This document shows positions 1 through 6,497 of a stretch of 9,575 nt of DNA, one piece after another. Source of the DNA: Dehalococcoidia bacterium (GTDB taxonomy: Bacteria > Chloroflexota > Dehalococcoidia > E44-bin15); NCBI GenBank assembly GCA_030667555.1, contig DAOUVR010000030.1, positions 1 through 9,575 on the forward strand, read 5' to 3'. The notes beneath the pieces were generated by a model, which did no database searches, was not told the DNA's origin, and saw only the letters and a list, made by a program, of their open reading frames with translations. The first letter of the stretch is position 1; every line of letters begins with the position of its first letter. The translations under genes were made by a program, and so were the position numbers.

Positions 1-1
1 A

Positions 2-472
2 ACCACCGCCATAAACAAAATTGGCAAATATGACCTCATCCTGACTGGAAGGATGGCAGCGGATACCAACGCCGGGGAAGTGGGTTCCGGCATTGCCGAG
101 ATTCTGGGCATACCCGCTGTTACCACAGCCCGAAACGTGGAAGTCGATGATGGCAAGGTAACGGTTGAGCGCGTGTTGTCGGATGGCTATGAGGTGATCG
201 AATCACCGCTACCTGCCCTGGTTACAGTGAGCCATGAACTGGGCGAACTGCGGAGCGTTCCTCTGCAACAGCTTATGGCTTCTCAAAAGAAACCGATCGC
301 TGTCTGGAGGTGCCAGGACCTCGGCTTCACATCACCCCCGACGGGTCGAACAAAAATGCTCAAGCTATACATCCCGCACAAGGAAGCGAGATGTGAAGTC
401 ATAGATGGCGAAACCGAGGAAGAAAAGGGAGCAAATCTAGCCCTTAAGCTCAGGGAGGCTAAAATCGTCTAA
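2..472 (+). CDS. etfB: Electron transfer flavoprotein beta subunit, C-terminal part (5' end outside window)
   Basis: The frame is open from the first bases of the window, giving 156 residues, about the C-terminal 60% of a ~260-aa EtfB; the internal ATG at 53 is not the true start. The visible part opens with the family signature KYDLILTGRMAADTNAGEVG followed by IAEILGIPAVT, the nucleotide-binding segment that in EtfB holds AMP, or FAD in bifurcating ETFs. The C-terminal linker typical of EtfB (LPALVTV, then LMASQKKPIAVW, then DLG) and an EtfB-like end (LKLREAKIV) are present. EtfB pairs with EtfA to carry electrons from flavin dehydrogenases. The partner-docking stretch is divergent: QQLMASQKK stands where many ETFs have PNIMKAKKK. 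The next gene, 22 bp on, is a flavoprotein oxidase, not etfA, so EtfA must lie upstream or elsewhere. Family identity is clear; whether it bifurcates cannot be decided from this fragment. Confidence 0.93.
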   Translation, partial: TTAINKIGKYDLILTGRMAADTNAGEVGSGIAEILGIPAVTTARNVEVDDGKVTVERVLSDGYEVIESPLPALVTVSHELGELRSVPLQQLMASQKKPIAVWRCQDLGFTSPPTGRTKMLKLYIPHKEARCEVIDGETEEEKGANLALKLREAKIV

Positions 473-481
473 ACTAGTGAA

Positions 482-488
482 AAGGAGG
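482..488 (+). promoter_or_regulatory. Ribosome binding site deciding the start of the 486-aa flavoprotein
   Basis: AAGGAGG lies six bases before ATG 495, an ideal Shine-Dalgarno placement. The alternative in-frame GTG at 477 would put this sequence inside the coding region and has no comparable site upstream. ATG 495 is therefore the likely start. Confidence 0.8.
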
Positions 489-494
489 CACGGG

Positions 495-1955
495 ATGTCA
501 GAAAAAGAGGAATTAATAGCGATCGTCGGCGCTGAATATGTCTTCGATGACCCTGAGAACCTTGAATCATACTCCAGGGACATGAGCTTTGTTCGTGCCA
601 TGAAGCCCCAATATGTGGTAAAGCCCCAGAATGCTGAGGATGTGCAAGGGATCGTGAAATGGGCCAATAATAGCGGTATGCCCCTCATACCGGTGAGCTC
701 TGGGCCCCCGCGCTTTCGGGGCGATACCATCCCCACCCTGGGAGGGGCTGTCGTAGACCTCAGCCAGATGAAAAGGATCATAAGGATTAACCGCAGAAAT
801 AGAGTAGCAATGGTTGAGCCGGGGCTAACCTTCGGTGAACTACAGCCCGAGTTGGAGAAAGAGGGCCTGAGGCTGCCCATGCCTCTGGCTCCACGGAGCT
901 CAAAGTCGGTGATAGGTAGCCTCCTCGAGAGGGAGCCCACCATCATACCCAAGTATCAGTGGGACATCTCTGACCCCTTGCTCTGTACCGAGGTTGTCTT
1001 TGGCACCGGCGACCTGTTCCGCACCGGCGAAGCGGCTGGGCCCGGCACTATTGAAGACCAGTGGGCATCGGGGCAGGCGCAGACTAACCCCATGGGTCCG
1101 TTTCAGGTCGACTTCTTCAGACTTATTCAAGGGGCCCAGGGCACTATGGGCATCGTCACCTGGGCTTCGGTGAGATGTGAGTTGTTGCCTCAGGCTCATA
1201 AGCTGCTCCTGGTACCATCTGACAGGCTCGAGGGGCTAATCGACTTCGCCTATAGGCTTCTCAGGGCCAGGTTGGGAGACGAATTGCTCCTGTTGAACAG
1301 CTTCAATCTAGCAGCGCTCCTCGGAGAGGATGCCGATCAGATCAGGTCGCTGAGGGAAGGCCTGCCGCCATGGATTCTCATAATCGGTATTGCTGGCTAT
1401 GAGAGGCTGCCCCAGGAGAGGATTGAATATCAAGAGAAGGATATCATGGACATCGCCCAGCAATTTGGTGTCGAGCCGGTGAGCGCAGTCCCGGGGACTT
1501 CCGCGCGAGAGGTATCGAAGGCACTATCGAAACCTTCGGGGGAGCCCTACTGGAAGCTCAGGTTCAAGGGGGGATGCCACGACATCTTCTTCCTGACAAC
1601 GCTTGATAGAACCCCGGAGTTCATAGGGGCCATGTATCAGATGGCGGAGGCAACTGGATACCCCAGTACAGATATCGGTATCTACCTGCAGCCACAAATG
1701 CAGGGGCGCGCTTGCCACTGCGAGTTCAATCTTGCCTGCGATCCAAACAATCCCAAAGAGGTGGATAGGGTTCGTACTCTCTTTACTTCATCCAGCGAAA
1801 ATCTGATAAAGCTGGGGGCTTTCTACTCCAGACCCTACGGCCCATGGGCCGACATGGCCTACAGACGAGATGCCGAATCCGCCATTGCTTCAAGGAAGGT
1901 CAAGGGCATCTTTGACCCAAATAATGTCATGAATCCCGGCAAACTATGCTTTTAG
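495..1955 (+). CDS. FAD-linked oxidase of the VAO/PCMH (GlcD-like) superfamily, 486 aa
   Basis: Probable flavin dehydrogenase for a hydroxyacid, alcohol or phenolic substrate. The N-terminal PCMH-type FAD domain spans about residues 35-232: VVKPQNAEDVQGIVKWA (41-57) is the usual entry motif, PVSSGPP (66-72) fits the pyrophosphate loop, VVDLSQMKRI (86-95) and VEPGLTFGEL (107-116) follow, and GAQGTMGIVTWA (213-224) closes the domain. The C-terminal cap runs from ~235 to 486 and ends with RPYGPW (446-451) and FDPNNVMNPGK (473-483), the standard FAD-oxidase ending. The GlcD-like histidine/acidic segment appears altered to GRACHCEFN (404-412). It shares IEYQE (310-314) and the YGP motif with the two flavoproteins downstream, so all three probably belong to one subfamily. 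It lies between etfB (22 bp before) and the CCG iron-sulfur gene (13 bp after), so the likely electron acceptors are ETF or that protein. Soluble; no signal peptide or membrane segment. Substrate unknown. Confidence 0.88.
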   Translation: MSEKEELIAIVGAEYVFDDPENLESYSRDMSFVRAMKPQYVVKPQNAEDVQGIVKWANNSGMPLIPVSSGPPRFRGDTIPTLGGAVVDLSQMKRIIRINRRNRVAMVEPGLTFGELQPELEKEGLRLPMPLAPRSSKSVIGSLLEREPTIIPKYQWDISDPLLCTEVVFGTGDLFRTGEAAGPGTIEDQWASGQAQTNPMGPFQVDFFRLIQGAQGTMGIVTWASVRCELLPQAHKLLLVPSDRLEGLIDFAYRLLRARLGDELLLLNSFNLAALLGEDADQIRSLREGLPPWILIIGIAGYERLPQERIEYQEKDIMDIAQQFGVEPVSAVPGTSAREVSKALSKPSGEPYWKLRFKGGCHDIFFLTTLDRTPEFIGAMYQMAEATGYPSTDIGIYLQPQMQGRACHCEFNLACDPNNPKEVDRVRTLFTSSSENLIKLGAFYSRPYGPWADMAYRRDAESAIASRKVKGIFDPNNVMNPGKLCF

Positions 1956-1957
1956 AG

Positions 1958-1963
1958 AGGTGA
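1958..1963 (+). promoter_or_regulatory. Ribosome binding site deciding the start of the CCG iron-sulfur protein
   Basis: AGGTGA sits five bases before ATG 1969. It overlaps the alternative in-frame GTG at 1960, which is only five bases after the previous stop and has a weaker purine stretch before it. ATG 1969 is preferred, giving 424 aa. Confidence 0.6.
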
Positions 1964-1968
1964 AGGAA

Positions 1969-3243
1969 ATGGCGCTACTGGATTATCGAAACGATATGCA
2001 AAGGTGCAGCCGATGCTCACTGTGCAAATGGCCGCCGCTGGCACAAATAAAGAGCTGGAGGTTCTCCAATGTCTGCCCTAGCATGGTGTGGGGTAATTTC
2101 CATGCCTACTCGGCGGGCGGAAAGCTAATCGCTGCGCTATCGCTATTGGACGGTAGAATAGATTACTCGGACAAGTTTCTGGAGATAGTGTATCAATGCC
2201 AGATGGGGGGTGCCTGCGATGTGTCGTGCAAGGTTACCAGGGATCTGGAACCGCTTGAGGTGATGCTGGAACTGAGGGCTAAATGTGTCGAGGATGGCCA
2301 GCTTCTGCCAGCCCACATGGTGATGATCGAGAGCCTGAGGAATGATGACAACCCCATGGGCAAGCTGAAAGCTGAGCGAGGCAAATGGGCCGAAGGCCTG
2401 GATGTCAAGGATATCACCAGGGAGAAGGCCGATGTCCTCTATTTCGCCGGCTGCAGGTACTCTTTTGACCAGGACCTGTGGGGCATAGCTCGAGGGGCGG
2501 TGACCCTTTTGAAAAAGGCCGGTGTTGATGTTGGCATTTCAGGGAAGGAGGAGGCGTGCTGTGGGGGTAGGGCCTACGAGATGGGCTATCGCGGAGAGCT
2601 CACCAAATATGCCGAACATAATATAGAAACCTGGAATACCGCCGGTGTGCGCACGGTGGTAACCTCTTGCTCCGATTGCTATGGCACCTTCAAATACCAC
2701 TATCCAAAGGTAGGCAAAACGATGAACTTTGAGGTGCTGCATATCACCGAGTACCTTGACCGCTTGATAAAAGAGGGCAAGCTGAAACCGACCAGGAAGG
2801 TCCCGTTGCAGGTTACCTACCACGACCCATGCCACCTGGGGAGATTATCGGAGGCATACATACCGTGGGAAGGTGTGGAGAGGAAAGTCCTGGGACAAAT
2901 CGTTATCCAGGATCCCCCGAAGGAGTTCAGACGGGGCACAAATGGCATATATGAGCCGCCGCGGGATGTGCTTAAAAGTATCCCTGGCCTCGAGCTTGTC
3001 GAGATGGAACGCATCAAGGAATATGCCTGGTGCTGCGGCGCTGGCGGAGGGGTAAAGGAGGCCTATCCCGACTTTGCCCTGTGGACAGCGAAGGAACGGA
3101 TAGAGGAGGCGGAGGCAACCGGAGCTGAAGCACTGGTGACTGCCTGTCCGTGGTGCGAGAGAAACTTCAGGGATGCTCTGGAGCAAGACGGCGAGAAGAT
3201 GAAGCTATATAACATAGTGGAACTTCTTCTCGAAGCGCTTTGA
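1969..3243 (+). CDS. GlcF/GlpC/HdrD-like iron-sulfur protein with two CCG domains, 424 aa
   Basis: Electron-transfer subunit expected to take electrons from the neighbouring flavoproteins. The N-terminal ferredoxin-like part has C13-x2-C16-x2-C19 and then C36-P, followed by C77, C83 and C87. This differs from the usual pair of CxxCxxCxxxCP motifs: the first motif has about 13 extra residues before its last Cys, and the second carries Gly (80) where its second Cys would be. Two CCG domains follow. The first is C162-x34-C197C198-x35-C234-x2-C237, which fits the consensus CX31-39CCX35-36CXXC. The second is C288-x66-C355C356-x36-C393-x2-C396, with a first spacer about 28 residues longer than usual because of an insert near 293-325. 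CCG domains bind the non-cubane cluster in HdrB/HdrD and probably clusters in GlcF, GlpC and LutA. No membrane helix is seen. The acceptor (menaquinone, ETF or a disulfide) cannot be told from sequence. It starts 13 bp after the preceding flavoprotein gene. Confidence 0.9.
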   Translation: MALLDYRNDMQRCSRCSLCKWPPLAQIKSWRFSNVCPSMVWGNFHAYSAGGKLIAALSLLDGRIDYSDKFLEIVYQCQMGGACDVSCKVTRDLEPLEVMLELRAKCVEDGQLLPAHMVMIESLRNDDNPMGKLKAERGKWAEGLDVKDITREKADVLYFAGCRYSFDQDLWGIARGAVTLLKKAGVDVGISGKEEACCGGRAYEMGYRGELTKYAEHNIETWNTAGVRTVVTSCSDCYGTFKYHYPKVGKTMNFEVLHITEYLDRLIKEGKLKPTRKVPLQVTYHDPCHLGRLSEAYIPWEGVERKVLGQIVIQDPPKEFRRGTNGIYEPPRDVLKSIPGLELVEMERIKEYAWCCGAGGGVKEAYPDFALWTAKERIEEAEATGAEALVTACPWCERNFRDALEQDGEKMKLYNIVELLLEAL

Positions 3244-3261
3244 GAACTTTAGGGGGATGAG

Positions 3262-4848
3262 ATGGCACTAACAAGAAATGTCTACCAAATATTGGAAGAT
3301 ATCGTAGGTCCGGAGAACATCTCCGAAGAGCCTGTGATATTGGATTCATACGCCTTCCTGTGGCTGGCGGAAACCGTTACCGATAGCAAATTCTTCACCA
3401 GGCCTGAAGCTGTAGTTATGCCAGGAAGCACAGAGGAGGTCCAGGCCATAGTAAGGGCGTGCAATAGATACGGGGTGAAATACAAGGCCCTCAGCACAGG
3501 TTGGGGTCCGTGGAATGCGCCAGGAGATGAAGGCGTCGTCCAGGTAGACCTGAGAAAAATGAACCGGATCCTGGAGATAGATGAAAAGAATATGTATGCG
3601 GTGGTGGAACCATACGTTATATTCTCGCAGCTTCAGGTTGAGGCGATGAAGAGGGGCTTAACCTGCCACATAATTGGGGCCGGTGCCAATACTTCGCCTC
3701 TGGCAAGCTGCACTTCAATGAGCGGAATGGGACTGTCTGGAATCTCCATGAGCTATAACGCCCGCAACCCCCTGGCCGTGGAATGGATTCTACCAACCGG
3801 GGATATCTTGAGGCTTGGCTCCCTGGGTTGTGGAGCGGGGTGGTTTTGCGGAGACGGGCCTGGGCTTAGCCTCAGAGGAATAATGAGAGGGACCCATGGC
3901 GCCATGGGGGGACTCGGCATATTCACCAAGTGTGCGGTCAAGCTGTATCCGTGGCCTGGCCCCCGTCAAATGCATTTCGAAGGAGTATCACCAGGCCATG
4001 TTGCCGCAATTCCGCAAAACTTCAGGTGCTACGTGCTTAGCTTTCCCAGTTGGGATAGCTTCGCTGACGCCGCATATAAGATCGGTGAGGCCGAGATAGG
4101 CTATGTAATGGGTAAACAAATTGCCGCTGGTATCGTGCCATTGATGGCGGCGAGGTCGCCTACTGAATACGCTCAGATTCGAGAATCGGGCATGGCCGAC
4201 GAGATAATGCAGGAGTTCAGGTACGCCCTCCAGTTGATACTTGGCGCCCATTCCTTAAGGGAGATTGAATATCAGGAGAGAGCTCTACAGGAGATCCTGG
4301 CGGAAACCGGGGGCTGGATTCCGTCGCCAACGCAAGACCCTGAGCGTCAAAAAACAACGTTCCGCATGATGATCAAGGTGGATGGAAACTCGGCGATATT
4401 CCGCCTGTCGGGGAGCTTCGGCACATCGTTTGGTGCCGAGACCTCTTGCGATGCTGCTATGGTGCATGCCAGGTTAGGGGAGGAGATAAAGAAGAAATAT
4501 ATAGAAAAAGGCGTGATTGCTGACGATGGGGCGGAGTGGGCCTGGGGGGCGGAGATGAACGAGCACGGTCGCTTCGCGCATATAGAGGAACTCTTCATGT
4601 ACGATCCGGCTGACCCCGAGTCAGCAAAGGGAGCGGCCGAATTCATAGAGGAAACTTCGCTTCTGACCGCGAAACAGGCTCCGGGATTGGCTATCTGGGA
4701 GCTGGCGAGGGGGGGCCTGGGCCCCAAAGCTCATGATATATACGGCCCAGCCTGCAGCAACTACCATGTCTGGCAGCGAAGGATAAAGAAGGCGTTTGAC
4801 CCCAACTTTTCTGCAGATGCTACCTTCTATATAGAACCAGAGGAATAG
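3262..4848 (+). CDS. FAD-linked oxidase, PCMH/4-cresol-dehydrogenase-like, first tandem copy, 528 aa
   Basis: VAO/PCMH-family flavoprotein, similar in length to the 4-cresol dehydrogenase flavoprotein (~520 aa) and aligning with it by eye. FAD domain: VVMPGSTEEVQAIV (51-64), pyrophosphate loop ALSTGWGPWN (76-85), VDLRKMNRIL (95-104), VVEPYVIFSQL (114-124), and GWFCGDGPGLSLRG to FTKCAVKLYP (193-230). The cap domain spans ~235-480 and contains IEYQE (335-339) and ETGGWIPSPTQDP (348-360). The C-terminus has YGPAC (494-498) and AFDPN (511-515), but the usual NPGK that follows is missing: the chain ends SADATFYIEPEE. The start is supported by AGGGGG five bases upstream and by the MALT start shared with the next gene. 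It begins 18 bp after the CCG gene, in the same operon. The residue for any covalent flavin link could not be placed with confidence. Soluble; substrate unknown, with phenolic alcohols or 2-hydroxyacids as family-level guesses. Confidence 0.88.
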   Translation: MALTRNVYQILEDIVGPENISEEPVILDSYAFLWLAETVTDSKFFTRPEAVVMPGSTEEVQAIVRACNRYGVKYKALSTGWGPWNAPGDEGVVQVDLRKMNRILEIDEKNMYAVVEPYVIFSQLQVEAMKRGLTCHIIGAGANTSPLASCTSMSGMGLSGISMSYNARNPLAVEWILPTGDILRLGSLGCGAGWFCGDGPGLSLRGIMRGTHGAMGGLGIFTKCAVKLYPWPGPRQMHFEGVSPGHVAAIPQNFRCYVLSFPSWDSFADAAYKIGEAEIGYVMGKQIAAGIVPLMAARSPTEYAQIRESGMADEIMQEFRYALQLILGAHSLREIEYQERALQEILAETGGWIPSPTQDPERQKTTFRMMIKVDGNSAIFRLSGSFGTSFGAETSCDAAMVHARLGEEIKKKYIEKGVIADDGAEWAWGAEMNEHGRFAHIEELFMYDPADPESAKGAAEFIEETSLLTAKQAPGLAIWELARGGLGPKAHDIYGPACSNYHVWQRRIKKAFDPNFSADATFYIEPEE

Positions 4849-4895
4849 TAGCAGGAGCTATGAAGATTTGGGGAATTTAAGGGAGGTGTTCGGAG

Positions 4896-6455
4896 ATGGC
4901 ATTAACTGGAAATGTCTACCAGGTGCTGGAAGATATCGTAGGTTCGGAGAACATTTCTGATGAGCCGGTGATCCTCGATACCTATGCTTTCCAGTATCTG
5001 GCGGAGACTGAGACGGGGACCAAGTTCTGCGCCAGACCCGGGGCGGTGGTTCTACCGGGAAGCACCGAGGAGGTTCAAGCAATAGTTAAAACGTGTAACA
5101 GGTACGGGGTGAAATACAAGGCCCTCAGTACAGGTTGGGGCGTGTGGAACGCAGTTAGTGGTGCTGGCACCATCCAGCTTGACCTGAGAAGGATGAACCG
5201 GATCCTGGATATCGATGAGAAGAACATGTATGCGGTGGTGGAGCCGTATGTCATAGGTGCACAGCTTCAGGTCGAGGCGATGAAGAGGGGACTGAACTGC
5301 CACATCGTAGGAGCTGGAGCCAACTTTTCCCCTCTGGCAAGCTGCACATCCCTGTGTGGACACGGGCTATCGGGGATTTTTATGGGCTACAGTGCCCGTA
5401 ATCCTTTGGCGGTGGAATGGGTGTTGCCCACAGGTGATATCCTGAGGCTGGGTTCGTTAGGTTCAGGAGCTGGTTGGTTTTGCGGAGACGGACCAGGCCT
5501 CAGCCTCAGGGGCGTAATGAGGGGTTTCTTAGGAGCCATGGGGGCTATGGGGGTATTCACCAAATGTGCGGTCAAGCTTTATCCCTGGCATGGTCCGCCG
5601 GTATTACCGATGCAAGGTGTGACACCTGAATACAGAACGTCGGTGCCAGATAATTTCAGATTTTGCGCTATCGCTTTTCCCAACTGGGACAGCTTCGCCG
5701 ATGCCACATACAAGATCTGTGAGGCTGAAATAGGATACGTAATGGGCAGGCAGTTGCCTCCAGGCCTGGTACCCCTGCTTCTAGCAAGGTCCTCAGCCGA
5801 ATATGCCCAAATTCGGCAATCAGGGATGGCGGACGAGATAATGCAAGAGTTTAAGCATGCCTTCCTGCTGGTATTGGCTGGCGGTTCACTGAGGGAGATC
5901 GAATATCAGGAGAAGGCTTTACGTGAGATCCTGGCTGAAACCGGAGGCTGGATCCCCTCACTAACACAAGACCCCGAGGTTCAAAAGCTGGGGTTTTCTT
6001 TCATGCTCAAGGCGGATCGCCAAGCGCTCATATTCAAACTGGCATGTACCTTTCATACCTCCTTTGGAGCGCCTACTGCCTGGGATGCGGCAGTGGCCGG
6101 CGCCAAAATGGGGGAGAAGATAAAGAAGAAGTACATAGAAAAGGGTGTGGTTGTGGACGACCTCGCTGATAACGCCTGGGGAGGGCCCTATGAGCAGGGC
6201 CGATTCGGGCATCTGGAAGAGCTATTTATGTATGACCCGTCGGACCCTGAGTCGGCAAAGGGGGCGGTGGAATATATTGCTGAAGCAGACGAGGCAGTGC
6301 TGAAAGGAAGCCTTGGGCAGCCCATAGGCGCTCTCCCTAAGCAAGCAGTCAATGTGTACGGTCCAGCATGTTTTAATTATCAGGACTGGATGCGAAAGCT
6401 CAAGAGAGCCTTTGATCCCAACATCGCTTCAGACCCTATCTCGTATATTGAATAG
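4896..6455 (+). CDS. FAD-linked oxidase, PCMH/4-cresol-dehydrogenase-like, second tandem copy, 519 aa
   Basis: Close paralogue of the preceding gene: about 72% identical over the first 430 residues with no gap (hand count), with length changes only in the C-terminal ~90. Same layout: VVLPGSTEEVQAIV (51-64), loop ALSTGWGVWN (76-85), GWFCGDGPGLSLRG (193-206), FTKCAVKLYP (221-230), IEYQE (335-339), VYGPACFNY (487-495) and FDPN (506-509), again without a terminal NPGK. Cysteines at 68, 135, 150, 196, 224 and in YGPAC are shared by both copies. GGGAGGTG sits seven bases before the ATG, a strong ribosome binding site. It follows its twin by 47 bp and is the last gene of the operon. It could be an isoenzyme with a different substrate or the partner subunit in a heteromeric enzyme; the sequence cannot separate these. 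Confidence 0.88.
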   Translation: MALTGNVYQVLEDIVGSENISDEPVILDTYAFQYLAETETGTKFCARPGAVVLPGSTEEVQAIVKTCNRYGVKYKALSTGWGVWNAVSGAGTIQLDLRRMNRILDIDEKNMYAVVEPYVIGAQLQVEAMKRGLNCHIVGAGANFSPLASCTSLCGHGLSGIFMGYSARNPLAVEWVLPTGDILRLGSLGSGAGWFCGDGPGLSLRGVMRGFLGAMGAMGVFTKCAVKLYPWHGPPVLPMQGVTPEYRTSVPDNFRFCAIAFPNWDSFADATYKICEAEIGYVMGRQLPPGLVPLLLARSSAEYAQIRQSGMADEIMQEFKHAFLLVLAGGSLREIEYQEKALREILAETGGWIPSLTQDPEVQKLGFSFMLKADRQALIFKLACTFHTSFGAPTAWDAAVAGAKMGEKIKKKYIEKGVVVDDLADNAWGGPYEQGRFGHLEELFMYDPSDPESAKGAVEYIAEADEAVLKGSLGQPIGALPKQAVNVYGPACFNYQDWMRKLKRAFDPNIASDPISYIE

Positions 6456-6497
6456 AGCCATAGGGCACGATGGCGGGCTTACCCTCAAAACGCCGCT
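6456..6497. other. Short convergent intergenic gap with only a weak inverted repeat
   Basis: The + strand operon stops at 6455 and the - strand CoA-transferase stops at 6498. The gap contains GCCAT (6457-6461) and ATGGC (6470-6474) around an 8-base loop, with no T-run following on either strand. A convincing intrinsic terminator is not visible; Rho-dependent ending or read-through is possible. Confidence 0.4.

Larger units (their letters stand above)
3262..6455 (+). repeat. Tandem gene duplication of two FAD-linked oxidase genes
   Basis: The genes at 3262-4848 and 4896-6455 are direct paralogous copies in the same orientation. Conservation is visible at DNA level, for example around 3474-3509 and 5106-5141 (GGGGTGAAATACAAGGCCCT in both). 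Synonymous differences are spread throughout, so the duplication is old rather than a recent or assembly-generated copy. Confidence 0.9.

Noticed and set aside
477..494. GTG start adding six residues to the first flavoprotein
   Set aside because: The AAGGAGG ribosome binding site would fall inside the coding region; ATG 495 is ideally spaced from it.
437..952. 171-codon open frame on the - strand across the start of the first flavoprotein
   Set aside because: It overlaps the well-supported etfB and flavoprotein genes in reverse. Its low-complexity Ser/Leu/Pro translation is typical of a shadow frame.
4851..4880. Six-codon mini-ORF (MKIWGI) between the tandem flavoproteins, preceded by AGGAG
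   Set aside because: Only two bases separate AGGAG from the ATG, too close for good initiation, and the peptide has no regulatory pattern. The stronger GGGAGGTG site serves the next gene directly.
3262..6455. Tandem flavoprotein copies as an assembly artefact
   Set aside because: The copies differ at more than a quarter of residues, with many synonymous changes, a different gap sequence and different C-terminal lengths.
6456..6480. GCCAT/ATGGC hairpin as a bidirectional terminator
   Set aside because: The stem is only five base pairs with an 8-base loop and no T-run follows on either strand.
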